Shown: positions 1-6,429, counted from the first letter of the stretch. The stretch: 6,898 nt of DNA from Rhodoferax sp. (GCA_018882485.1 VERU01000138.1:1-6898); one strand, 5' to 3'. Notes: a model not told the origin generated them from the letters alone. Program-made: numbers and translations.

Positions 1-1476
1 CGCCAGGACCGTCTCGTCGGGTTGCACCGGCACCAGGTTCTGACCCTTGTCGCCATCCCGCGCACCCTCGATTTCATCGGCCGCTTCCTTGCCATAGATC
101 GCGAGCCAGCCCGGCTTGACCAGCACCTTGCCTTCGGTTTTGAAGTGGTGGCCGGCGGCCACGCTGATTCGGGTGGTCACCAGGTATTCGGCACTCGGAA
201 AGAAGACCGCCATGAAGCGCCGCGTCACCAGGTCGTAGATTTTTTGCTCGGCTTCGCTCAGTCCGCTGGGCGGCTGCAGGGTCGGGATGATGGCGAAGTG
301 ATCGCTCACCCGGGCATTGTCGAAGACGCGCTTGGTCGGTTTGATATAGCTGCCTTTCAGCGCGGTTCGCGCATGGGGCGCGAGGTGGGGCAGCGCCGAG
401 TCGGCCAGCGCTTCAAAAGTCTGCCGCACCACGGGCAGGTAGTCTTCCGGCAGGGCGCGGGAATCGGTGCGGGGATAGGTCAGCGCCTTGTGCCGTTCAT
501 ACAGGCTCTGGGCCAGCGCGAGGGTGGTTTTGGCCGAAAAACCAAATTTGCCGTTGGCCTCGCGCTGCAGGCTGGTGAGGTCGAACAGCGGCGGGGCGGA
601 CTGGCTGCTGGGCTTGCTTTCTTCGGTGACGCGGGCGGACTGTCCCCGCACCGCATCGGCGATGGCCTGCGCCTGGGCCTCGCTCCAGAGCCGGTCGGGT
701 TTCTTCTCGGGATCTTCGGGGTCCTTGCGATGGCCAGGATCAAACCACTTGCCCGGGTATTCGCCCGCCGCGGCCGCGAAACTGGCCTGGATTTCCCAGT
801 AATCCCGGCTGACGAAGCGGCGGATCTGTTCCTCGCGTTCGACCACCACCGACAGGGTGGGCGTCTGGACACGCCCGACCGTGGTCAGGAAGAAGCCCCC
901 GTCGCGTGAATTGAAGGCGGTCATGGCCCGGGTGCCGTTGATGCCGACCAGCCAATCGGCCTCGCTGCGGCAACGGGCTGCATCGGCCAGGGGCTGCATC
1001 TGGGCGTCGCTGCGCAGGTGCTCGAAGCCATCCCGGATCGCCTGCGGGGTCATGCTTTGCAGCCACAGGCGCTGGACCGGCTTGCCCAGGGGTTTGCTGC
1101 CGCCGGCGAATTGTTCGATCAACCGGAAGATCAATTCGCCTTCGCGCCCGGCGTCGCAGGCGTTGATCAATTGGGCAACATCCTTGCGGCGCGCCAGCTT
1201 GACCACCGCGTTGAGGCGGGTCCGGGTCTTGTCGACCGGCTTGAGGTCGAAGTGCGGCGGAATCACAGGCAGGTGGGCGAAGCTCCACTTTCCGCGCTTG
1301 ACGTCGTACTGCTCGGGCGCCTGGATCTCCACCAGGTGTCCGACGGCACTGGACACCACATACCGGTCGTTTTCGAAGTGTTCTTCGTGCTTCTCGAATT
1401 TGCCCGAGGTGGGCGTGAGCGCCCGCACGATGTCTTGGGCGACAGAGGGTTTCTCGGCGATGACCAGCGTTTTCAT
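1..1476 (-). CDS. topB: DNA topoisomerase III (type IA), 3'-truncated by the window edge
   Basis: This is a type IA topoisomerase, which cuts one DNA strand through a 5'-phosphotyrosine and passes the other through; topoisomerase III mainly decatenates and resolves recombination or replication intermediates in the cytoplasm. The window holds 492 codons from ATG at 1476, with no stop before base 1, so the C-terminal part (end of the core and any zinc or basic tail) is missing. The N-terminal TOPRIM domain shows E8 in AEKPSVA and the acidic motif D108-A-G-R-E112-G-E114. The active-site motif YPRTDSR places the catalytic tyrosine at residue 334. In the TOPRIM motif the second Asp of the classical DxDxE is Gly, as in the DAGREGE subgroup that includes, from memory, Bacillus TopB. 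The start is supported by the conserved MKTLVIAEKPSVA opening; an AGGA lies ten bases upstream (1490-1487), a little far. It is divergent from the SET gene. Confidence 0.96.
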   Translation of the reverse strand, partial: MKTLVIAEKPSVAQDIVRALTPTSGKFEKHEEHFENDRYVVSSAVGHLVEIQAPEQYDVKRGKWSFAHLPVIPPHFDLKPVDKTRTRLNAVVKLARRKDVAQLINACDAGREGELIFRLIEQFAGGSKPLGKPVQRLWLQSMTPQAIRDGFEHLRSDAQMQPLADAARCRSEADWLVGINGTRAMTAFNSRDGGFFLTTVGRVQTPTLSVVVEREEQIRRFVSRDYWEIQASFAAAAGEYPGKWFDPGHRKDPEDPEKKPDRLWSEAQAQAIADAVRGQSARVTEESKPSSQSAPPLFDLTSLQREANGKFGFSAKTTLALAQSLYERHKALTYPRTDSRALPEDYLPVVRQTFEALADSALPHLAPHARTALKGSYIKPTKRVFDNARVSDHFAIIPTLQPPSGLSEAEQKIYDLVTRRFMAVFFPSAEYLVTTRISVAAGHHFKTEGKVLVKPGWLAIYGKEAADEIEGARDGDKGQNLVPVQPDETVLA

Positions 1477-1497
1477 CTGACTACAATCCTGTTTCGT

Positions 1498-1546
1498 CGC
1501 GCGCAGGCGCACGCACACACGTGGGCGCACACACGCCCGCACACAG
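1498..1546. repeat. Alternating purine-pyrimidine (CA/CG) tract in the topB-SET intergenic region
   Basis: Three runs of strictly alternating purine and pyrimidine lie close together: 1498-1505, 1507-1523 and 1525-1536, followed by 1538-1545. They consist of CG and CA steps, the steps known to favour left-handed Z-DNA under negative supercoiling. The 9-mer gcacacacg occurs at 1513-1521 and again at 1527-1535 (period 14), with a degenerate third copy at 1539-1546. The tract occupies about half of the 97-base gap between the divergent starts of topB and the SET gene, so it lies in the promoter and leader region of both. A regulatory role is inference; it could also be a neutral low-complexity expansion. 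Confidence 0.6.
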
Positions 1547-1573
1547 ATTCACCTTATCAAAATTTTCCTGGCC

Positions 1574-2050
1574 GTGACAACCCGGGCCCGTTCCACCGAC
1601 CGCCGGCGCATACAGACCCGGCGCTCGGGCGTGCACGGTCGGGGGGTGTTCGCACTGCAGGACATTGCGGCCGGCGAGACGATCATCGAATACGTGGGTG
1701 AGGTGATCACCTGGGCCCAGGCGCAGCGGCGGCACCCGCACGATCCGAACGATCCCCACCACACGTTCTTCTTTCATATCGATGAACGGCATGTCATCGA
1801 CGCGCTGCACGGCGGTAACTCTTCGCGATGGATCAACCATTCCTGCGATCCCAACTGCGAGGCGGATGAGCGCGATGGCCGGATCTTCATCCAGGCGCTG
1901 CGCAACATCCGGGCCGGTGAGGAACTGAGCTACGACTATGGTCTGGTCATCGATGAGCGCTACACCGCCCGACTCAAGGCCGAATACCCCTGCTGGTGCG
2001 GTGCGGCCGTTTGCCGGGGCACCTTGCTGGCGCCCAAGCGCCGGCGCTGA
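1574..2050 (+). CDS. SET-domain protein-lysine methyltransferase with post-SET zinc site
   Basis: A 158-residue stand-alone SET domain, predicted to transfer methyl groups from S-adenosylmethionine to lysine; the substrate is unknown. Visible motifs are HGRGVFA at 21-27 (methyl donor loop), EYVGEVI at 39-45, NHSCDPNC at 88-95 (the SET pseudoknot) and ELSYDYG at 117-123 with Y122 in the catalytic tyrosine position. C91 plus post-SET C140-x-C142-x4-C147 reproduces the four-cysteine zinc site of DIM-5-type enzymes, so the active-site cover appears intact. Y120 sits at the Phe/Tyr switch; Tyr there (as in SET8, YDYG) favours monomethylation. Both ends are basic (RRRIQTRR; KRRR). The start is GTG, the only usual start codon between the stop at 1478 and residue 20; it has no clear Shine-Dalgarno. 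It is probably first in an operon with birA (9-base gap). Bacterial SET proteins are known, some acting on host or own chromatin proteins; nothing here shows secretion. Confidence 0.9.
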   Translation: MTTRARSTDRRRIQTRRSGVHGRGVFALQDIAAGETIIEYVGEVITWAQAQRRHPHDPNDPHHTFFFHIDERHVIDALHGGNSSRWINHSCDPNCEADERDGRIFIQALRNIRAGEELSYDYGLVIDERYTARLKAEYPCWCGAAVCRGTLLAPKRRR

Positions 2051-2059
2051 GGTCTGGCC

Positions 2060-2842
2060 ATGGTGCTGCCGGCCTACAAGGCGGTCGCCCAGGCGCTGAA
2101 CCGGGAGTCCCCGGCGGTCGCGCTCGAGGTGCTGCCGCAGGTCGATTCCACCAATTCCGAACTGATGCGGCGTTTCCGTGCCGGCGATGCCAGCGCCTTG
2201 CTGCTGGTGGCCGAGCACCAGACGGCCGGTCGGGGACGCCTGGGCCGGCAGTGGGTCAGCGGGTCGGGCAGCGCGGCGGCCTCGCTCACTTTTTCGCTCG
2301 CCCTGCCCCTGGCCCCGGCAGACTGGTCGGGTTTGTCGCTCGCGGTGGGGGTCAGCCTGGCCGATGCCCTGCATCCGGACCTGCGCGTCAAATGGCCCAA
2401 TGACCTCTGGCTGGCCCAGCGCAAGCTGGCCGGCGTCCTGATCGAGACGGCCCAGTTCGGATCGCAGCGCCAGGTGATCATCGGGGTGGGCATCAATCTG
2501 AGGGCGCCCGATGGCTCGGGGCTGGCCCGTCCGCCCGCGGGCCTCGCCGAGTGCCTGCCCGGCATCGATGCCCCCACGGCCCTGCTGCGTGTGGCGGCTC
2601 CTCTGGTGCGGGCTGTGCGACGTTTCGAACGCGAGGGTTTTGCACCGTTTCACTCCGCATTCCAGCGGCGGGATGTGCTGGCGGGGCAGCCCGTGACCTT
2701 GAGCGACGGGTTTTGTGGTATTGCTCAGGGCGTCTCGGCGCAGGGTGAGCTGTTGCTGCAAAGTGGACCTTCGGTGCGAGTCGTGCGCTCCGATGAGGTC
2801 AGCCTGCGTCCACCGGCGTCGGCGCCGCTGGGGGCGGCATGA
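2060..2842 (+). CDS. birA: Biotin--[acetyl-CoA-carboxylase] ligase, catalytic form without repressor domain
   Basis: The enzyme activates biotin with ATP to biotinyl-5'-AMP and attaches it to the carrier lysine of biotin-dependent carboxylases such as acetyl-CoA carboxylase (AccB) in the cytoplasm. The 260-residue protein begins with the catalytic domain: DSTN at 29-32, the adenylate-binding loop GRGRLGR at 57-63, KWPNDLW at 111-117, KLAGVLIE at 122-129 and GVGINL further on. A small C-terminal SH3-like domain follows, around residues 210-252. No N-terminal winged helix is present, unlike the roughly 320-residue E. coli BirA, so it should not act as the bio-operon repressor (a class I ligase). 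The ATG at 2060 has a good Shine-Dalgarno, GAGGT at 2049-2053, that overlaps the stop of the SET gene, which suggests cotranscription and coupling. The downstream SPOR gene overlaps its stop. The type III pantothenate kinase gene (coaX), often next to birA in Burkholderiales, is not here. Confidence 0.95.
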   Translation: MVLPAYKAVAQALNRESPAVALEVLPQVDSTNSELMRRFRAGDASALLLVAEHQTAGRGRLGRQWVSGSGSAAASLTFSLALPLAPADWSGLSLAVGVSLADALHPDLRVKWPNDLWLAQRKLAGVLIETAQFGSQRQVIIGVGINLRAPDGSGLARPPAGLAECLPGIDAPTALLRVAAPLVRAVRRFEREGFAPFHSAFQRRDVLAGQPVTLSDGFCGIAQGVSAQGELLLQSGPSVRVVRSDEVSLRPPASAPLGAA

Positions 2843-3498
2843 TCACGGGCCAGACGGTCTGGCTGCGGTGGCTGGTGCTGCTGCTCGTGCTGCTCAACAG
2901 CGCCTACTATGTCTGGTCCGAGGGGGCGTTGCGGGGTGCTGGCCTGGGGCCGGCGTTGCAGGGTGAACCCCATCGGCTGGAGACCCAGGTGCGCCCGGAC
3001 GCGTTGCGGCTGCTGCGGCACGCCGAGGCCGTGGACCTGGTCATGGGCGCAGCCTGCCGGCAGGCTGGCCCGTTCGATGGCACCCAATCCGATGCCCTGC
3101 GAGGGGCGCTGCGCGGGCTGCTGCCGGTCCAGGCCTGGTCGCTGGATCTGGTGATCGAGCCGGCGAGCTGGATCATCTACATCGGTCAGTACAACGACCC
3201 GGCCACCATCGAGGTCAAGAAGGCCGAATTGCGGGGCTTGAAGCTGCCGCACGAGGCGGTGACCAACCCGGACCTGATGCTGGGCCTGTCGCTGGGCCGC
3301 TTCGAAAGCCAGGCGGCGGCGGCGGCCGAACTGGAATCCATGAAGCGCCGGGGATTGCGCAAGGCCCTGGTGGTGCAGGACCGGCCAGAGCGCCGGGGAT
3401 CCATGCTGCGCATCACCGGCGCCGAGGAGGCCGTGGCCTCCACCTGGCAGGCGTTGCAGCCCCTGCTCGGTGGCAGGGTGGCGACCGACTGCCGTTGA
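2839..3498 (+). CDS. Membrane-anchored SPOR-like protein
   Basis: A 219-residue protein of unknown specific role. Residues 7-27 form one hydrophobic helix (LVLLLVLLNSAYYVW), most likely an uncleaved signal anchor that puts the rest in the periplasm. The C-terminal half from about W111 to 190 resembles a SPOR domain: WIIYIGQY at 111-118, a helix with KKAELRGLKL, then LSLGRFESQ followed by an alanine-rich helix and GLRKALVV. SPOR domains bind denuded glycan strands of peptidoglycan at division sites in proteins such as FtsN and DamX; that role for this protein is inference. The first strand is less canonical than in FtsN. Its ATG overlaps the birA stop (ATGA), and only a weak G-rich stretch precedes it, so translation is probably coupled to birA. 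Its stop lies three bases from the stop of the convergent sensor kinase, leaving no room for a separate terminator. Confidence 0.8.
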   Translation: MITGQTVWLRWLVLLLVLLNSAYYVWSEGALRGAGLGPALQGEPHRLETQVRPDALRLLRHAEAVDLVMGAACRQAGPFDGTQSDALRGALRGLLPVQAWSLDLVIEPASWIIYIGQYNDPATIEVKKAELRGLKLPHEAVTNPDLMLGLSLGRFESQAAAAAELESMKRRGLRKALVVQDRPERRGSMLRITGAEEAVASTWQALQPLLGGRVATDCR

Positions 3499-3501
3499 GT
3501 C

Positions 3502-4944
3502 TCAGGGCAGGGTCTGGGCCCCAAAGCGCACGCTGAACCGGGCTCCCGGCGGCGTCTGACCCGGGTGGGCGTCTTCCAGCTCGACACGGGCCTGGTGCTG
3601 CTGCGCGATCTCCAGGACGATGGGCAGGCCCAGGCCGGAGCCGTCGGCCTCGGTCCCCAACACCCGGTAGAACGGCTGGAACACCAGCTCCCGTTCCGCC
3701 GGCGGTATGCCGGGTCCGGTGTCTTCCACCTGCACGACGAGCCGGCGCTCGGCCCCCTCCAGGCCCACGCGCACGGTGATGACCGCCGGCCGTGACGGGC
3801 TGGACGGTGTGTAGTGGATGGCGTTGTCGACCAGGTTGCGCACCATCTCCTTGAGCAGCGTGGGGTTGCCCCGGAGGGTTCCGCCCTCGGCGCCGGGCTC
3901 CAGCCCTTCGTAGCCGAGGTCGATGCGCCTGTCGATGGCGCGGGGCACGCAGTCGCGCACCACTTCCATGGTGAGCGCCGCCAGATCGCAGTCCTGCTGC
4001 GGCATGGCGGTGCCGCTGCCCTCGGCGCGTGCCAGGGCCAGCAGCTGGTTGACCGTGTGCGTGGCCCGCACGCTGGCCCGTCCGATCTGGCGCAGCGATT
4101 GCTTGAGTTCCTGGGCATCGGCACCGTCGCGCTGCGCCAGGTCCGCCTGCATGCGCAGACCCGCCAGAGGCGTCTTGAGCTGGTGTGCGGCGTCGGCCAG
4201 GAAGCGCTTCTGGGTGGCGATGGAATCCTTCAGGCGGGCCAGCAGATCGTTGACCGACACCACCAGCGGCGCCAATTCGACCGGGACTACCTGCGCGTCG
4301 ATGGGGCTCAGGTCGTCCGGCTTGCGCGCGCGGATCCGGGCCTCCAGCTGGTGCAGTGGTTTGAGGGCCTGCACCAGCGCCAGCCAGATCAGCAAGACCG
4401 CGACCGGCAGGATGACGAATTGCGGCAGCATCACGCCGGTGACGATTTCGGTCGCCAGGGTGGAGCGCTTGTCCATCGTCTCGGCCACCTGGACCAGCGT
4501 GGGCCGTGCGCCGCTGGGGCCGGCGCGGACCCAGGTGTAGGCAATCTTCACATCGATGCCCCGGATCTCGTCATCGCGGATGCGGACCTGCCCGATCACG
4601 GCTTTTTCCGAGTCCGGGGGTGGCGGCAGCGCGCGGTCGCCGCCCAGGTGCTCGCCGTCGGGCCCCAGCACCTGGAAGAACACGGTATCTGCGTCGTCGG
4701 CGCGCAGCAATTCGCGAGCGGGCAAAGGCAGGCTGAACTGGACCCGGCCCTGGTTGGCGGTGACCAGCTGGGCCAGTGCGCCCGCGTTGTATTCCAGTGC
4801 CCGGTCGAACGGCTTGCCGGCGATGCCCTGGGCGACCAGCCAGGTCAGCACCAGGCTGATGGGCCACAGCAACAGCAGCGGCGTGAGCATCCAGTCCAAT
4901 ATCTCGCCGAACAGCGACCGCTGCTCCCGCTTGAACAGGCTCAT
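3502..4944 (-). CDS. TctE-type sensor histidine kinase
   Basis: A 480-residue inner-membrane sensor kinase that should autophosphorylate and pass the phosphate to the adjacent response regulator. The N-terminus (LFGEILDWMLTPLLLLWP, then FDRALEYNAGALAQL) fits the 2CSK_N family typified by TctE. Transmembrane helices lie at about 19-41 and 168-192, flanking a periplasmic sensor of about 125 residues. A HAMP-like linker runs to about 240. The H-box is FLADAAHQLKTPL with phosphoacceptor H254. The ATPase part has the N-box RNLVDNAIHYT (N370, N374), G1 EDTGPGI at 407-413, FQPFYR at 422-427 and G2 GSGLGL at 435-440. All catalytic elements are present. The gene follows the regulator by 72 bases. TctDE systems control tricarboxylate uptake, but no tct transport genes lie in the window, so the ligand is unknown; the QseC-like kinases are the nearest alternative. 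Confidence 0.94.
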   Translation of the reverse strand: MSLFKREQRSLFGEILDWMLTPLLLLWPISLVLTWLVAQGIAGKPFDRALEYNAGALAQLVTANQGRVQFSLPLPARELLRADDADTVFFQVLGPDGEHLGGDRALPPPPDSEKAVIGQVRIRDDEIRGIDVKIAYTWVRAGPSGARPTLVQVAETMDKRSTLATEIVTGVMLPQFVILPVAVLLIWLALVQALKPLHQLEARIRARKPDDLSPIDAQVVPVELAPLVVSVNDLLARLKDSIATQKRFLADAAHQLKTPLAGLRMQADLAQRDGADAQELKQSLRQIGRASVRATHTVNQLLALARAEGSGTAMPQQDCDLAALTMEVVRDCVPRAIDRRIDLGYEGLEPGAEGGTLRGNPTLLKEMVRNLVDNAIHYTPSSPSRPAVITVRVGLEGAERRLVVQVEDTGPGIPPAERELVFQPFYRVLGTEADGSGLGLPIVLEIAQQHQARVELEDAHPGQTPPGARFSVRFGAQTLP

Positions 4945-4986
4945 GCCGGCTGTCCCGCCCTGGGGGTCGGTGTCGCGCGCCCGCCG

Positions 4987-5007
4987 GCACGCGTGCGATC
5001 GCCGCGG
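4987..5007. other. Cluster of short palindromes between regulator and kinase genes
   Basis: The 72-base gap between the response regulator stop and the kinase start contains three overlapping or abutting perfect palindromes: gcacgcgtgc (4987-4996), gcgatcgc (4995-5002) and ccgcgg (5002-5007). In the shared mRNA they could form small GC hairpins that affect kinase translation or mRNA stability. In GC-rich DNA such short palindromes also arise by chance, so function is not claimed. Confidence 0.3.
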
Positions 5008-5016
5008 ACTTGTGGG

Positions 5017-5691
<675 letters not shown>

Positions 5692-5728
5692 CGGAGTCTC
5701 CTGTGTGGCGCTGGTTCCACGCCTTGTT

Positions 5729-5746
5729 ATTCCAGGCCATTCTAGG
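5729..5746. promoter_or_regulatory. 10-bp-spaced direct repeat upstream of the response regulator
   Basis: attccagg (5729-5736) is repeated as attctagg (5739-5746), seven of eight bases matching with a period of 10. OmpR-family regulators commonly bind tandem half-sites one helical turn apart, so this could be the autoregulatory site of the response regulator whose start lies about 40 bases away. The second copy overlaps the possible -10 TAGAAT, which would fit repression. Only two short copies exist, so chance is possible. Confidence 0.35.
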
Positions 5747-5760
5747 TCGGCTTCCGGAGC

Positions 5761-5773
5761 GCGCCTAGGGCGC
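5761..5773. promoter_or_regulatory. Perfect dyad in the regulator upstream region
   Basis: GCGCC-TAG-GGCGC forms a perfect five-base-pair inverted repeat with a three-base centre. It lies 15 bases beyond the direct repeat, near where a -35 element for the regulator promoter would be expected. It could be an operator or part of the 3' end of the marR transcript; nothing decides between these. Confidence 0.25.
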
Positions 5774-5785
5774 TGGTAGCCCGTA

Positions 5786-5804
5786 CCCGCAGGGGCGTTG
5801 CGGG
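5786..5804 (-). terminator. GC hairpin after marR, no U-tract
   Basis: cccgca (5786-5791) and tgcggg (5799-5804) form a six-base-pair GC-rich stem with a seven-base loop, 14 bases past the marR stop codon. On the minus strand it is followed by TACGGGC rather than a run of T, so it is not a canonical intrinsic terminator. It may stabilise the 3' end or act with Rho; read-through into the two-component operon is possible. Confidence 0.3.
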
Positions 5805-5818
5805 GCGGGTCCGGCCAT

Positions 5819-6292
5819 TCAGCTGGCGTAGGCCTCCAGTCCGAGCACGATCACCGTGGCCACTTCGGCCCCGACGGCCAGCCGCAACTCGGCCTGGGCC
5901 TGCGCGACCGCCCGCTCCATGGCGCCCACCCAGGCCAGCCCGGTTTCGGTGTAGGCGATCCGTTTGGCACGGGCATCGCGCGGGTCTGGCGCGCGATGCA
6001 CCAGACCCCAGGCGCTGCATTCGTCGACCAGCCGGCCCATGGCCTGTTTGCTGATGCCCGCCCAGACGGCCAATTCGGTCAGGCGCGCCCCGTTCAGTGG
6101 CAGGTGGCGGGAAATGTGCAGGTGGCTGGCGTTGAGTGAACCGCGCCCAGCCAGGTGGGCCAGGGCCAGCGGCAGCTGGTCGTCCAGGGCCATCAGGGAC
6201 AAGACCCGGGCGTCGAAACGCAGCGCGGCCCGGCTCAGCCAGTGGCCCACGTGGGCTTGACGCCCGTGATCGGCAGAAGGAGCCCGCACCAT
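5819..6292 (-). CDS. MarR-family transcriptional regulator
   Basis: A 157-residue winged-helix regulator. MarR proteins act as dimers that usually repress nearby genes and their own promoter until a small ligand or oxidant is sensed. The DNA-binding part is clear: LTELAVWAGISKQAMGRLVDEC (about 71-92) is the helix-turn-helix, and DPRDARAKRIAYTETG (103-118) is the wing with the family DxRxxR pattern. Helices on both sides form the dimer interface. ATG at 6292 was chosen over an in-frame TTG two codons upstream (6298); neither has a good Shine-Dalgarno, so the start is uncertain. One cysteine (C92) is present at the end of the recognition helix; redox sensing is not indicated. The gene is divergent from recA across 137 bases and shares an orientation with the downstream two-component operon. 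Its ligand and targets are unknown. Confidence 0.9.
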   Translation of the reverse strand: MVRAPSADHGRQAHVGHWLSRAALRFDARVLSLMALDDQLPLALAHLAGRGSLNASHLHISRHLPLNGARLTELAVWAGISKQAMGRLVDECSAWGLVHRAPDPRDARAKRIAYTETGLAWVGAMERAVAQAQAELRLAVGAEVATVIVLGLEAYAS

Positions 6293-6308
6293 GATCAAAT
6301 GGTAACCA
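6288..6308. promoter_or_regulatory. Possible MarR operator over the marR start
   Basis: ACCAT (6288-6292) and ATGGT (6299-6303) form an inverted repeat with a six-base spacer across the marR start codon, and TGGT-A-ACCA (6300-6308) forms a second, overlapping dyad. MarR proteins typically bind imperfect dyads of about 16-20 bases near their own promoter, so autoregulation is a reasonable guess. The arms are short and no transcription start is known. Confidence 0.35.
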
Positions 6309-6327
6309 AAATTGACTAAAAAATCCG

Positions 6328-6355
6328 TTTACATCCATGTATGCACTGATAAACT
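6328..6355 (+). promoter_or_regulatory. Probable sigma-70 promoter of recA
   Basis: TTTACA (6328-6333) matches the -35 consensus at five of six positions, and TAAACT (6350-6355) matches the -10 at four of six with a 16-base spacer. Transcription would start near 6362, giving a leader of about 68 bases to the recA ATG. The surrounding region is clearly more A+T-rich than the genes. An upstream TTGACT (6312-6317) is a better -35 in isolation but has no -10 at proper spacing. Confidence 0.5.
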
Positions 6356-6356
6356 A

Positions 6357-6372
6357 CTGATCAGGCATCCAG
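6357..6372. promoter_or_regulatory. Candidate LexA box 1 of recA
   Basis: CTG-atcaggcatc-CAG has the exact CTG-N10-CAG spacing of the LexA operator used in beta- and gammaproteobacteria. It starts one base after the proposed -10 and covers the expected transcription start, a typical place for the SOS box of recA. The centre is not the usual AT-rich alternating sequence and the flanking bases (CTGA, CCAG) depart from CTGT/ACAG, so affinity may be low. Confidence 0.45.
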
Positions 6373-6373
6373 C

Positions 6374-6389
6374 CTGGTGTTAATGACAG
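6374..6389. promoter_or_regulatory. Candidate LexA box 2 of recA
   Basis: CTG-gtgttaatga-CAG is a second CTG-N10-CAG motif, one base after box 1 and 17 bases out of step with it. It ends in ACAG and has a TTAAT core, so it is closer to the consensus than box 1. Being downstream of the proposed start, LexA bound here would block promoter clearance. Two abutting boxes would allow cooperative or graded SOS repression of recA. Confidence 0.5.
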
Positions 6390-6418
6390 AGCCGGATGCC
6401 GCCCGTTCCATCGCTATC

Positions 6419-6425
6419 AGGAGGT
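6419..6425 (+). promoter_or_regulatory. Strong Shine-Dalgarno of recA
   Basis: AGGAGGT is a full match to the anti-Shine-Dalgarno core and lies four bases before the ATG at 6430. It fixes the recA start and suits a highly translated gene; it is the strongest such site in the window. Confidence 0.85.
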
Positions 6426-6429
6426 CATC

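Noticed and set aside
22..909. Open frame of 295 codons on the plus strand opposite topB
   Set aside because: It is a long antisense frame created by GC-rich codon bias; its translation shows no recognisable family, and the topB reading on the other strand has clear catalytic motifs.
1513..1546. Repeated gcacacacg units as a possible CRISPR or iteron array
   Set aside because: The units are nine bases with five-base spacers and low complexity; there are no CRISPR-type repeats, cas genes or replication gene.
1553..1566. TTATCAAAATTTT as a -10 region for the SET gene
   Set aside because: It is AT-rich and plausible but has no -35 at proper spacing, and it lies within 20 bases of the GTG start, leaving almost no leader; not strong enough to annotate.
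1481..2761. Open frame of 426 codons on the minus strand opposite the SET and birA genes
   Set aside because: The translation is rich in R, G, Q and P with no domain, and it covers two genes with unmistakable motifs on the plus strand.
4995..5002. gcgatcgc, the HIP1 palindrome of cyanobacteria
   Set aside because: It is a single occurrence in a GC-rich proteobacterial context with no other cyanobacterial trait; chance is the simplest explanation.
6296..6298. TTG as the marR start codon
   Set aside because: It adds only two residues, and the ATG at 6292 is a better start codon; no ribosome site favours the TTG.
6312..6317. TTGACT as the -35 element of recA
   Set aside because: No -10-like hexamer lies 16-18 bases downstream; the TTTACA/TAAACT pair fits better.
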